Below, piece after piece: positions 1-8,515 of a DNA stretch of 64,000 bases. Each line of letters begins with the position of its first letter. Within the stretch, counting starts at the first letter, position 1. A program made the translations under genes and the position numbers. Under the pieces are notes generated by a model. The model was not told where the DNA came from and searched no databases. It saw nothing but the letters and a program-made list of their open reading frames with translations. The DNA comes from Tsukamurella sp040611135 (lineage in GTDB: Bacteria > Actinomycetota > Actinomycetes > Mycobacteriales > Mycobacteriaceae). The stretch covers positions 124,001 through 188,000 of the forward strand of contig NZ_JBEXNL010000004.1 in assembly GCF_040611135.1 (NCBI RefSeq), read 5' to 3'.

Positions 1-64
1 CGACGGACCCCGCTCCCGCCGGATGGCGGTCGCGGGTCGTCGTGTCGTCGGGGACCGTGAGGGC

Positions 65-1249
65 ATGACCTCGACCTCGGCCCCCACGGACACGCAGGCG
101 TCCACGACGCGGCGCATCGCCTCGCTCGACGTCGCTCGCGGTATCGCGATCCTCGGCACCTTCGGCACCAACGTGTGGATCTTCACCGAGCCACGGGGGA
201 TGGTCGGGTACCTGAAGACGGTGGGCGGCGAGTCGCTCCCTATCCGGGTGCTGCAGACCCTCGCACAGGGCAAGTTCCTGGGCCTGCTCAGCCTCATGTT
301 CGGGGTGGGCCTGGCGATCCAGCAGGCGTCGGCCGTGCGGCACGCCGCCGCCGACGATCGGGCCCGCTCGCTTCGCTCCCGGCGCCCCTGGCCGGGGCGG
401 TACTGGCGGCGTGCCCTGGTCCTGTTCCTCGACGGTCTGTTGCACTTCCTGCTCGTCGCCGAGTTCGACGTGCTGATGGGCTACGCGCTGGTGTCGTTCC
501 TGGTGTCCGCGCTGTTGATCCTGCGCCCGGTCGCGCGCACGCGGTGGGTGATCGGCGCGGTCGCCGTGCACCTGTCGGTCGTGGCGCTCGCGGTGCTGGC
601 CATGATGCTGTCCGGCGACGGCGCGGCGTCGCAGCGGTCGACCTCGAATCCCTATGCGGACGGCTCGTTCCTCGACCTCGTGCTCTTCCGTATCGACCAC
701 GCGCTGCTGTTCCGCGCGGAGATGATCTTCATGATCCCGCTGACGATCGCCATGTTCCTCACGGGCGCACGCCTGTTCCAAGCGGGGATCTTCGGGCCGG
801 ACGGTGCCGGCCTCCGGCGCCGCCTGATGACGATCGGCGCGGTCGCCGCCGTCGTGGACCTTGCGGTGGGTGTCGTCGGTGCGCCCCTGGGACTGTCGGG
901 CCCCGCGGTGTTCGTGGGGCGGTACGCGATCGCCCCGCTCGTGGCTCTGGGGGTGCTCGCGCTGATCGCGGAGTTCTACCAGCGGCGGGCGGTGGGGAGG
1001 GTCGGCGGCGCACTGCGCAATGTCGGCCGGACCGCCCTGAGCTGCTACGTGCTGCAGAACCTCGTGGCCTCGGCACTCTGCTACGGCTGGGGCTTGGGGC
1101 TGGCGGCGCGGTACGGCGCAGAGCACCGCCTGGTCTTCACGCTGGCCGTCTACGTCGCGGTGATGGGCTTCCTGCTCGCCGCGTCGGCGCTGTGGACCCG
1201 GCGTTTCTCCCGCGGCCCGATCGAGATGCTCATGCACCGCGCCGCGTGA
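65..1249 (+). CDS. DUF418 (YeiB-like) multipass membrane protein
   Basis: Predicted 394-residue integral membrane protein of the DUF418 family, whose biochemical role is not established. The N-terminal segment beginning LDVARGIAILGTF is the family's first membrane helix, and several further hydrophobic helices follow. The C-terminal DUF418 domain is recognisable from GRTALSCYVLQNL near residue 321 and from the RGPIEMLMHR ending. An in-frame ATG 42 bases upstream would add 14 residues with no hydrophobic or family content, so the ATG at 65 is preferred; GTGAGGG just upstream can serve as a weak ribosome site. The gene stands alone and is separated from the convergent phosphoesterase gene by a strong hairpin. 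The family call is firm; the function is unknown. Confidence 0.85.
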   Translation: MTSTSAPTDTQASTTRRIASLDVARGIAILGTFGTNVWIFTEPRGMVGYLKTVGGESLPIRVLQTLAQGKFLGLLSLMFGVGLAIQQASAVRHAAADDRARSLRSRRPWPGRYWRRALVLFLDGLLHFLLVAEFDVLMGYALVSFLVSALLILRPVARTRWVIGAVAVHLSVVALAVLAMMLSGDGAASQRSTSNPYADGSFLDLVLFRIDHALLFRAEMIFMIPLTIAMFLTGARLFQAGIFGPDGAGLRRRLMTIGAVAAVVDLAVGVVGAPLGLSGPAVFVGRYAIAPLVALGVLALIAEFYQRRAVGRVGGALRNVGRTALSCYVLQNLVASALCYGWGLGLAARYGAEHRLVFTLAVYVAVMGFLLAASALWTRRFSRGPIEMLMHRAA

Positions 1250-1253
1250 GTCG

Positions 1254-1302
1254 CGAGTGCGGTCGTTCTCCTACGGATACCGCAGGTGAACGACCGCACT
1301 CG
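1254..1302. terminator. Bidirectional hairpin between convergent genes
   Basis: Perfect 15-bp arms, CGAGTGCGGTCGTTC at 1254-1268 and its reverse complement at 1288-1302, enclose a 19-nt loop. The hairpin lies between the stop of the DUF418 gene and the stop of the opposing phosphoesterase gene. There is no U-tract, which is common for actinobacterial terminators. Its stem core AGTGCGGTC recurs in the hairpin at 32291. Confidence 0.7.
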
Positions 1303-1319
1303 GCGGCAAGTCGAGCCGC

Positions 1320-3182
1320 TTACGACTCCGACCGGCGGCTGCGCAGCGCCCAGACGCCCACGCCGACGAGGACGACGACCACGACGGGGATGCCCACCCA
1401 CAGCCACGTGTTCGACGAGGAGTCCTTCGACTCGCCCGCGGCCTGCGTGGTGGACGGCGCGGCTGCGGCGCTGGACGGTGCGCCCTTCACTGCGGCGGCC
1501 TGCGAGCCCTGATCGGCCGGCGGTGGGGAATCGACCACGGCGCCCGTGACCTGGTTCAGCCATACCTTGTCGGTGCGTGCGGATCCGAAGTCGAAGAGTC
1601 CGTCGAGCTTGCCCGCCCGCTCGTCGGCGGAGTCGGTGATCCGGCCCGTGCGCCAGTTGTCCTCGAGGAACTTGGTGATCGAGGCCTGCTCGATGGCGTC
1701 GTGGTTCACCGTGTTCTTCCGGGCGAACGGCGAGATCAGCAGGAAGGGCTGGCGGGTGCCGGGGCCGCAGCGCACGGACTGTCCCGCGAGTGCGGGCGCC
1801 GCGGCGTTCGCGCAGATCGCCTTGTCCAGCTTGGGATCCTTGCTGCCCGAGAGGATCACCGGAGCCTGGTGGTCGTACCAACCGTCGGAGTCGTCGTACG
1901 CGAGGATCACCGCGGTCGAGGCCCAGTCCTTGGACTGCTGCAGCCGGTTGACGTAGGTGGTGACGAAGGTCTGCTCGTCGAGCGGGTCCGAGTAGGCGGC
2001 GTGGCCGTCCTGGTACTCGCCGGCCTTGAGGAAGCTCACCGCGGGCAGGCTCCCGGCGTTCAGCGCGGCGTCGAAGTCGGTGAGGTCGTAGTTGTGGTTC
2101 GCCGGTCCGGCGTGCCCGACCTCGGCTACGTTCGCGGGTGCGACGTGGTGCTCGTTCGCCGTGGACTTGTAGTAGGCGAAGGGGTTGTGGTGCGGGCTGT
2201 AGTCGATCGACGCGTTCCCGGCCACGTTCTTGTGCGTCGTGTTGCACAGTGCGCGGGCGTCGCCCGCGGCGGCGGTCGACGGGCGGAATCCACCCTGGAA
2301 CCAGCCCCAGGACACCGACTTGTCGTTCAGCAGGTCGCCGATGTTCTTGCCCTGCATGGCCGCCAGCGCGTCCTTGCCGGTGCGGTTCTTGTTCGAGCAG
2401 TCGTCGTAGAGCGGGTCCGGGTCCTCGTACAGGGTGCCCACGCCCGCGGCGTTCGGGGCCCCGACGGTGTACTTGTCCGGCGCGGTGGTCTTCTTCCCGG
2501 TCGCGGCGTCGTAGGACTCGACGCCGAAGGTCTGGCCGGAGATCAGGTTGATCGCGCCCGGCGTCGACGGGCCGAACTGGGTGGACCAGAAGTTGTCGTT
2601 GAGGGTGTAGTTCTGCGCGTAGTTCCACAGGCCCGCAACGGTGTTGCCGTCGTAGTAGCCCATCACCGAGCCGGGGTGCTCGAACATGCCGGGGCCGGAC
2701 GAGGCGCATTTGTCCTTCGTGGTGAACTCCACGAACTTGTCCATCGCGCCGCCGTTCGCGGCCTCCTGTTCGGCCGTGTACTCGTGGTTCTGGTCGCAGG
2801 TCACCGCCTGGCCCGGCGTGAAGCGGAAGGGCTTGTACTTGTTGGGGTTCGCGTCGCCCGCGAGCCCGGCGTGGGTGAAAGTGTTGACGTCCGTGGGGGT
2901 TCCGGGCGCGGCGGTGAACCGGGGGGCGTCCAGGCCCGAGCCCTGCAGCTTCTCGCCGGGGGTGTTGGCGGCCACGGGGTAGGTGCCGAAGTAGTGGTCG
3001 AAGGAGATGTTCTCGTTGAAGATCACCACCACGTGCTTGATCGGGGTGGCGGTGTCGCCGGGATCGGCGAGCACCGACGGTGCGCCGATCGCGCCGGCCG
3101 CCAGCGTGATCGCCGCGGCACCGGCGAGCGCTGCGGCCCGGGCGGTGCGGGAACGAGTTCCCCGGTAGCGGAAGGGGTTCAC
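1320..3182 (-). CDS. Secreted, membrane-anchored phosphoesterase (phospholipase C / acid phosphatase family)
   Basis: A 620-residue exported member of the phosphoesterase family PF04185 (phospholipase C/acid phosphatase group), expected to cleave phosphate esters outside the membrane. A signal peptide covers about residues 1-39. The family metal-site block HVVVIFNENISFDHYFGTYP is at 50-69, and a second conserved block, AYDDSDGWYDHQ, lies near 435. Residues 592-612 form a single C-terminal hydrophobic anchor followed by RSRRSES, so the enzyme is probably tethered rather than released. The GTG start at 3182 overlaps the efeB stop by four bases and has a good AGGAGG about seven bases upstream. 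It is therefore the third gene of an efeO-efeB-phosphoesterase operon. The substrate (phospholipid or phosphomonoester) cannot be read from the sequence. Confidence 0.88.
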   Translation of the reverse strand: MNPFRYRGTRSRTARAAALAGAAAITLAAGAIGAPSVLADPGDTATPIKHVVVIFNENISFDHYFGTYPVAANTPGEKLQGSGLDAPRFTAAPGTPTDVNTFTHAGLAGDANPNKYKPFRFTPGQAVTCDQNHEYTAEQEAANGGAMDKFVEFTTKDKCASSGPGMFEHPGSVMGYYDGNTVAGLWNYAQNYTLNDNFWSTQFGPSTPGAINLISGQTFGVESYDAATGKKTTAPDKYTVGAPNAAGVGTLYEDPDPLYDDCSNKNRTGKDALAAMQGKNIGDLLNDKSVSWGWFQGGFRPSTAAAGDARALCNTTHKNVAGNASIDYSPHHNPFAYYKSTANEHHVAPANVAEVGHAGPANHNYDLTDFDAALNAGSLPAVSFLKAGEYQDGHAAYSDPLDEQTFVTTYVNRLQQSKDWASTAVILAYDDSDGWYDHQAPVILSGSKDPKLDKAICANAAAPALAGQSVRCGPGTRQPFLLISPFARKNTVNHDAIEQASITKFLEDNWRTGRITDSADERAGKLDGLFDFGSARTDKVWLNQVTGAVVDSPPPADQGSQAAAVKGAPSSAAAAPSTTQAAGESKDSSSNTWLWVGIPVVVVVLVGVGVWALRSRRSES

Positions 3183-4321
3183 AGTATGCCTCCTGTCGTG
3201 GAGCAGTCCGTTCCCGCGTCGCGGGGCGGAAGATAGAAGTAGCCGCCGCCGAACGGGGCGATGTAGTCGGTGAGCGGCTCGCCGCTCAGCCGTTCCTGGA
3301 CCGCCTCGAACTGGCCCACGAGGTCCCGCTGCAGGGAGGTGAACACCAGACCCAGATCGAGGTTGCCGTTGACGTCGAGTCCGCCGGCGTAGTTGTAGGC
3401 CCGGCGGAAGATCCGCGAGCCGTCGGTCTCCGCCGTCCGCGGATTCGCGAGCCGGATGTGGCTGGTCAGTGGGATCACGTCGCCGCCCGGATCGTCGGCG
3501 TACTGCGGTGCGTCGAGTTCGGTGCTGCCGTCGAGCGGGGCGCCGCTCGCGCGGTCGCGGCCGAAGATGTTCTCCTGCTCGGCCAGGGAGATCCGGTCCC
3601 AGAACTCGGTGAGCATGCGGATCAGGCGCACCACGAGGAAGGTGCCGCCGCGGGTCCAGGGCTGGGCGGCACCGTCGAGCCACACGAGCCGGTCGAACTC
3701 CTCGGGGCGCACGTTGGACGTCCCGTCCTTGAAGCCGAAGTGGTTGCGGGGCGCACCGTCGGGCCTGGGGGACGGTTGCGAGCCCTCTTGCCGCCACCGC
3801 GGCGCGAGCCCGCCCCGCCCGGCGCGGCTGAGGTCGCGCAGCGCGTGCAGCACGGTGTCCTGATCCGCGGCGCGGATCTCCAGGAGCAGGTCGCCGTGGC
3901 AGCGTGCCGGATCGAGCCGGTCGTCGTCGAACTCGCGCATCGGGCGGATGCCGGTGGGCCGCTTGTCGGGGTGCCAGCGGTCGAAGAAGCTCGCGCCGTA
4001 GCCGATGTTCACGGTGAGGTCGGGTGCACCGCCGAGGTCCGGGCCGAGGGTGCCGGAGTCGGTGGGCGGCGCCGTGATCGCGGTGGCGACGGGCGTGTGC
4101 GGCTGCTTGAGTGCGCCGATCCGCTCGCGCAGCGCGCGCAGGAGTGCATCCGTCTCGGCGACCGAGCCGCACGTGACGTCGAAGGCGGCGTAGGTGGCAT
4201 GCCGCTGCTCGCTCACCGGCGCGGGTGTCGGAGCCGACCCGTCCCGAGCGCACGCCGCGAGGCCGACGGCCCCTGCGGCCGCGGCGGTCCCGCCGAGGAA
4301 GCCGCGCCGCGACGCCCTCAC
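3179..4321 (-). CDS. efeB: Deferrochelatase/DyP-type peroxidase EfeB
   Basis: A 380-residue DyP-type haem peroxidase of the EfeB group, which acts outside the membrane in ferrous iron uptake and haem iron release. The N-terminus has a twin-arginine signal (SRRGFLGG, residues 4-11) and a lipobox-like LAAC ending at Cys24, so the folded haem protein is probably Tat-exported and possibly lipidated. Family hallmarks are the GFKDGT segment near 192 (GxxDG motif) and SHIRLANPR near 285, carrying the proximal haem histidine. The GTG start overlaps the efeO stop by four bases and the gene overlaps the phosphoesterase start by four bases, implying translational coupling. The efeU permease expected in an efeUOB operon is not adjacent. 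Confidence 0.92.
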   Translation of the reverse strand: MRASRRGFLGGTAAAAGAVGLAACARDGSAPTPAPVSEQRHATYAAFDVTCGSVAETDALLRALRERIGALKQPHTPVATAITAPPTDSGTLGPDLGGAPDLTVNIGYGASFFDRWHPDKRPTGIRPMREFDDDRLDPARCHGDLLLEIRAADQDTVLHALRDLSRAGRGGLAPRWRQEGSQPSPRPDGAPRNHFGFKDGTSNVRPEEFDRLVWLDGAAQPWTRGGTFLVVRLIRMLTEFWDRISLAEQENIFGRDRASGAPLDGSTELDAPQYADDPGGDVIPLTSHIRLANPRTAETDGSRIFRRAYNYAGGLDVNGNLDLGLVFTSLQRDLVGQFEAVQERLSGEPLTDYIAPFGGGYFYLPPRDAGTDCSTTGGIL

Positions 4322-5472
4322 TTCGTGCGCCGGACGTCGGCGATCGCGGCGATCGGGGCGAGCAGTTCGACGAGGCCGCCGAACGCGGTGTTGAGCCGTT
4401 GCCGGCCGGCGAGAGGGAGCTCGCCGACCGGGCGGGCCGGGAACCGGTCGGCGAGGTCCGCGCACACCGCGTCGGCGCGGTCGAGCGCGGCGCGGGTCTC
4501 GGCCAGCCGGGGATAGCGCGTCGTCAGCACGGGGTTGAGCGCGTCGAGCACGCGGCGGGTGCCCTCGAGGTTCGCGCGGGCGGTGTCGAGTCCGGTGTAC
4601 GAGCCGGCGTCGTCGGCGCCGGTGAGCGTGAATTCGATGGTGTTCTCGGTGATCTCGTGCGCGCGCAGGCCGATCTGCAGCGGGTTCACCGCGAGCGAGG
4701 GGTAGTCGGCGAGCAGTCCTGCGACATCGGTCACGAGGGTCCGCTCGAGCTCCGCGGGCACCGTCGGGGAGGGGGCCCAGAGCGCCGCCTCGATCGCGTG
4801 GAAGCCGGTCGCGTCGCCGGTGGTGCGGCGGCCGTTGATCTTCCCGTCCCAGTCGCCGAAGGCGTCGTACGCCGCGCCGAGCGTCTCGTACAGCCGGTGC
4901 GCCGCGCGCCACGCGGTGCGCTGGGTCTCGACGTCCCGGGCGGCGGCGAGTGCGGCGACGGCATCACGCAGGGCGGGCAGCCGCCCGCCGACCCAGGTCT
5001 GGTAGTCCAGCGTCGCGGGGGTGAGGTCCTGCGTCGAGGTCGGGATCACGGCGGGCCCGCGCGGCGCGGCGCCCGGGACCCGGAAGGACGCGCCGGTGAC
5101 GGCGTCGGTCTCCGCGAAGTAGCACTCGAACCGGTACTCGCCGGAGCCGAGCGCGACGCGCAGCAGGCGGGTGGCCTGCGGAGCGAGCGCGTCGAGCTCG
5201 GCGTACACGGCACCGTCGGGCCCGGCGAGCGCGAGTTCGAGCGACCGCGTGGACGTGTTGGTGACCGCGAAGGTCCGGTTCCCGGCGTCGACGGTGCCGG
5301 ACGGCGCCGCGCACCCGTCCAGCTTCGCGGTCAACCCGACGGTGCCCGCGGGTGCGGACCGGCTCGTCGACGGCGCGGCGGGGGCGGTCAGCAGATACGC
5401 GCCGCCGGACACGGCGACGACCGCGGCGAGACTGAACGCGGTGGGCGCGACCCACCGCCGGGGAACCGGCAC
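4318..5472 (-). CDS. efeO: Iron uptake periplasmic protein EfeO
   Basis: A 384-residue EfeO homologue. Residues 8-30 form an uncleaved anchor or signal segment. Residues about 40-130 form a cupredoxin-like domain, and about 150-380 are the imelysin/M75 peptidase domain with the metal-binding HxxE in GFHAIEAALW near residue 222. EfeO captures iron for the EfeU permease, with EfeB as haem-peroxidase partner. The gene opens the minus-strand operon; the GTG at 5472 is used because the signal segment begins right after it, although its ribosome site is weak. The 130 bases to the TetR gene must hold the operon promoter. No FTR1/EfeU gene is in the window. Confidence 0.92.
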   Translation of the reverse strand: MPVPRRWVAPTAFSLAAVVAVSGGAYLLTAPAAPSTSRSAPAGTVGLTAKLDGCAAPSGTVDAGNRTFAVTNTSTRSLELALAGPDGAVYAELDALAPQATRLLRVALGSGEYRFECYFAETDAVTGASFRVPGAAPRGPAVIPTSTQDLTPATLDYQTWVGGRLPALRDAVAALAAARDVETQRTAWRAAHRLYETLGAAYDAFGDWDGKINGRRTTGDATGFHAIEAALWAPSPTVPAELERTLVTDVAGLLADYPSLAVNPLQIGLRAHEITENTIEFTLTGADDAGSYTGLDTARANLEGTRRVLDALNPVLTTRYPRLAETRAALDRADAVCADLADRFPARPVGELPLAGRQRLNTAFGGLVELLAPIAAIADVRRTK

Positions 5473-5604
5473 CCGTCGACGCTAGCGACTACGAATCGGG
5501 CAAACCCGGACATGATACTGCGGCGTCCAAAGGACTTCACGGAGCGTTCACGGCACCCTGACGAATCGTTGGCAGGGACTTGACCGAATCTTGAGGCTGG
5601 CGCG

Positions 5605-6285
5605 TCAGGGCGTGCGGCGCTGCGCCTGCAGTGGCACGTGACTCAGTCCGCCCCACAGCAGTTGGACGGTGGTGGCCACCGCCTCGTCCTTGGGGATCGG
5701 ACGGTCGGCGTACAGCCAGTAGCGCGCGCTCACCTGGCTCGCGCCGACGAGGCCGACGGCCAGCATCCGCGCGCGGTACGGGTCGAGGCCCGAGTCCTGC
5801 GAGACCAGGTCGTACACCGCGTCGATGCACAGATCCACGGCGCCCTCGACGCGCTCCTGGACGACGGGTTCGAGCACGTCCGACTCGAAGATGAGCTTGT
5901 AGCCCTGGCTGTCCCGGTCGACGAAGTCGAAGAAGGACCGGACGGCACCGATCACGCGTTCGTGGTTGTCGGTCGAACTGCTCAACGCCTCGCGCACGCC
6001 GGTGACCAGTGCCTCGCCGTGCGCCTTGAGCACGGCCACGTACAGCTCGAGCTTGCCCGGGAAGTGCTGGTAGAGCACGGGCTTGCTGACGCCGGCGCGG
6101 ACGGCGATCTCGTCCATGCCCGCCGAGTGGTAGCCGAGGTCGACGAACACGCTGCTCGCGGCCTCGAGCAGCTGGATGCGCCGCGCGCTGCGCGGCAGGC
6201 GGGCTGTGCGGCGGGGTGCTGGATTCGCTCCGCCGCGGGAATCGCCCGCCGCGGTCGTCGCGCCCAGATCCGCCATGTGCTCCAC
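5605..6285 (-). CDS. TetR family transcriptional regulator
   Basis: A 226-residue TetR-type repressor. The N-terminal helix-turn-helix lies at about residues 40-85, with the recognition segment AVRAGVSKPVLYQHFPGK. The C-terminal domain is alpha-helical and contains the FIESD-like block FESDVLEPVV. Its position beside a hydrolase, DUF3152 and moeZ matches the M. tuberculosis Rv3208 neighbourhood. The start is uncertain: GTG at 6285 or the ATG nine bases inside, with GGTGAGGTGGAG upstream of both. It diverges from the hydrolase at 6406, so the 120-base gap may carry its operator. The ligand is unknown. Confidence 0.9.
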   Translation of the reverse strand: MEHMADLGATTAAGDSRGGANPAPRRTARLPRSARRIQLLEAASSVFVDLGYHSAGMDEIAVRAGVSKPVLYQHFPGKLELYVAVLKAHGEALVTGVREALSSSTDNHERVIGAVRSFFDFVDRDSQGYKLIFESDVLEPVVQERVEGAVDLCIDAVYDLVSQDSGLDPYRARMLAVGLVGASQVSARYWLYADRPIPKDEAVATTVQLLWGGLSHVPLQAQRRTP

Positions 6286-6405
6286 CTCACCGTCCTCGGG
6301 GCTCGCGTACTGCCCCGCATCGCCCGGGACTCGTCACGGCCCGGCCCGTCGACAATACTCCCGCCGCGCTCGCCGACCTCGGCTTGCTCTGGCAAGCTGC
6401 CCGGT

Positions 6406-7374
6406 GTGTCGGCTCTCGCGCAGGTGAACCGGACCAGCGATGTCTGGCCCGGACAGTTCGTCACTCTCCGCGGTCGGCGGGTGTTCGTGCGACACGTCGA
6501 CGCCGCCGCGGCGACGACGGCACCGTCGGACCCGCGACCGACGGCCGTGATGATCCACGGCCTGGGCGGCTCGTCGATCAACTGGACCGACCTCGGTCAG
6601 GTACTCGCGCCGGCAGCCGCGTCCTATGCCCTGGACCTGCCGGGATTCGGGCTGTCGGACCCACCGGCCGACGGTGACTACGCGATCGAGGAGTTCGCGG
6701 GAACCGTCATCGCGTACCTCGAGACCCTCGTCGCGGCGCGCGGCCCCGGCGTGCACCTGATCGGCAACTCGCTCGGGGGCGCGATCGCGGTGCGCGTCGC
6801 GATGCTGCGGCCCGACCTGCTGCGCTCGCTGACGTTGATCTCCCCGGCCTTCCCGGACCTGCGTCCGCGCGTGCGACGGCTGCAGTTCCTGCCGCTGTCG
6901 CTGGTGCGGATCCCGGGCCTGGGGCCGGCGGGATTCCGCCTCGTCGCCAGCGCCTATCCCGAGCGGCAGGTGGATCGGACCTTCGGCGAGATCCTGGTCG
7001 ATCCGCGGGTCATGGGGCCGGTCCGGCGGCGGCAGGCCGTCGACCAGGCCGCGGCGCGTGCATCCATGCCCTGGGCGCCCGACGCGCTCGCGGCGAGCTT
7101 CAACGCGCTGGTACGGAGCTGGCTGGTGGACCTCGGTGCGTCGCACTGGGCCGCGGCCCGCGCGGTGTCCGTGCCGACCGCGGTGGTCTGGGGCGCGCGT
7201 GACCTGCTGGTGAGCGTCGGCGTGGCGCCCAAGGTGGTGCGACACATCAAGGGCAGCACGCTGACGGTGTTCGAGGACGTGGGCCATGTGGCGCAGATGG
7301 AGCGGCCGGAGGAGACGGCGCGGATCGTTCGCGATCTCGTCGTCGCGACGGAGCAGGCCGTCGGGGAGACGTGA
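6406..7374 (+). CDS. Alpha/beta hydrolase
   Basis: A 322-residue alpha/beta-hydrolase-fold enzyme. The oxyanion-loop motif MIHGLGGSS is near residue 47, the nucleophile elbow GNSLGG has its Ser near 121, and a likely acid and histidine sit in WGARDLL and DVGHVAQME towards the end, completing the triad. No signal peptide is evident, so it is probably cytosolic. The GTG at 6406 is chosen because conserved-looking sequence begins just downstream; a GTG at 6424 is an alternative. It diverges from the TetR gene, a common arrangement for a regulated enzyme. The substrate is unknown. Confidence 0.85.
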   Translation: MSALAQVNRTSDVWPGQFVTLRGRRVFVRHVDAAAATTAPSDPRPTAVMIHGLGGSSINWTDLGQVLAPAAASYALDLPGFGLSDPPADGDYAIEEFAGTVIAYLETLVAARGPGVHLIGNSLGGAIAVRVAMLRPDLLRSLTLISPAFPDLRPRVRRLQFLPLSLVRIPGLGPAGFRLVASAYPERQVDRTFGEILVDPRVMGPVRRRQAVDQAAARASMPWAPDALAASFNALVRSWLVDLGASHWAAARAVSVPTAVVWGARDLLVSVGVAPKVVRHIKGSTLTVFEDVGHVAQMERPEETARIVRDLVVATEQAVGET

Positions 7375-7425
7375 GGCGCGTGTCGGTTCCACTCGGGAGG
7401 CGCCGGTCGTGGAATTGTTGACGAC

Positions 7426-8427
7426 GTGAGCAGTCCTTCGAACCCGAGGCGTCCCCGGCCGGACGGGCGTGCGCCGCTTCGGGCGGAGTGGGACCCGATC
7501 AACTCGACCGCCGCGACCTCGGGCGATCAGCGCAACCGGCCGCCGCGCGAGCGCCGCTACGCGAAGCAGGGTCGGCTCGGCCGGATCCTGCGGACCTACG
7601 GCTGGCGTGCGTACGCCGTGCCCGTGCTCGCGGTGCTGACGGTCGTGGCGCTGGTCGTCACCTTCTGGGGCAATCCGTTCGCGCAGGAACGCAGGGTCGA
7701 CGGCGCCACCGAGAACCTCTCGCGCAACCCCACGCCGGAGAAGACGATCGTCGGCGCACCGTCGAAGGTGGTCCCGGGACCCGTGCCGCCCGCGGGGATG
7801 CTGCCGGTGGGCGGCGCGTTCACGGAGAAGGGCCAGGGGATCTGGCACGTGGTGCCCGGCGCGACCGGAAAGGTCGGCGAAGGCAAACAGCAGACCTTCA
7901 CGTACATGATCGCCGTCGAGGACGGCGTGGACATGAGCGCGTTGAGCGGCGACCAGGCCTTCGCCGCGATGATCGACAAGACGCTGTCCGATCCGCGCAG
8001 CTGGATCCACGACCCCGCCGTCGCCTTCCAGCGCATCGACAAGGGCACCCCGAGCTTCACCATCTCGCTGACCTCACCGATGACCACCCGCTCGGCCTGC
8101 GGCTACACGATCCAGCTCGAGTCGTCCTGCTACAACGGCGAGCTGGGCCGCGTCGTGATCAACCTGGCGCGCTGGGTGCGGGGCGCGACCGCGTTCGAGG
8201 GCGATCTCACCGGTTATCGGCAGTACGCGATCAACCACGAGGTCGGGCACGCCATCGGGTACGCGCAGCACGTGCCCTGCCCCGCGCAGGGCGCGCTGGC
8301 GCCGATCATGATGCAGCAGTCCTTCGGCGTGAAGAACCGCGACATCTTCGACCTGGACAAGTCCGAGGGCTACGACAACGACCTCACCTGCCGGCCGAAC
8401 GCCTGGGTAGCGCCCACCGTCAAGTAG
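7426..8427 (+). CDS. DUF3152 membrane-anchored metalloprotease-like protein
   Basis: A 333-residue DUF3152 protein. A basic, proline-rich cytoplasmic tail of about 55 residues precedes one membrane helix at about 63-82; the remainder is extracytoplasmic. The segment HEVGHAIGYAQH near residue 270 is an HExxHxxGxxxH-type zinc site as in metzincin proteases, so proteolytic activity is plausible but not demonstrated for the family. Two Cys pairs (CGY...SSC, VPC...LTC) may form disulfides. GTG start at 7426. In M. tuberculosis the equivalent gene (Rv3207c) sits between the TetR and moeZ homologues, as here. Confidence 0.88.
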   Translation: MSSPSNPRRPRPDGRAPLRAEWDPINSTAATSGDQRNRPPRERRYAKQGRLGRILRTYGWRAYAVPVLAVLTVVALVVTFWGNPFAQERRVDGATENLSRNPTPEKTIVGAPSKVVPGPVPPAGMLPVGGAFTEKGQGIWHVVPGATGKVGEGKQQTFTYMIAVEDGVDMSALSGDQAFAAMIDKTLSDPRSWIHDPAVAFQRIDKGTPSFTISLTSPMTTRSACGYTIQLESSCYNGELGRVVINLARWVRGATAFEGDLTGYRQYAINHEVGHAIGYAQHVPCPAQGALAPIMMQQSFGVKNRDIFDLDKSEGYDNDLTCRPNAWVAPTVK

Positions 8428-8515
8428 CCGTTCGGTGGGCCGACGGTGCCCGGTACCCGGCCCGGGACGTGAGCTCTCCGGGAATGGTGGCGGGCGCACC
8501 GTCGTTGAGCAGGAG

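Noticed and set aside
1150..2709. Long reading frames on the other frames and strands of real genes (for example over the phosphoesterase, adnA/adnB and UPF0182 genes)
   Set aside because: They are Arg/Pro/Gly/Ala-rich translations typical of shadow frames in very GC-rich DNA, lack ribosome sites and family motifs, and overlap well-supported genes.
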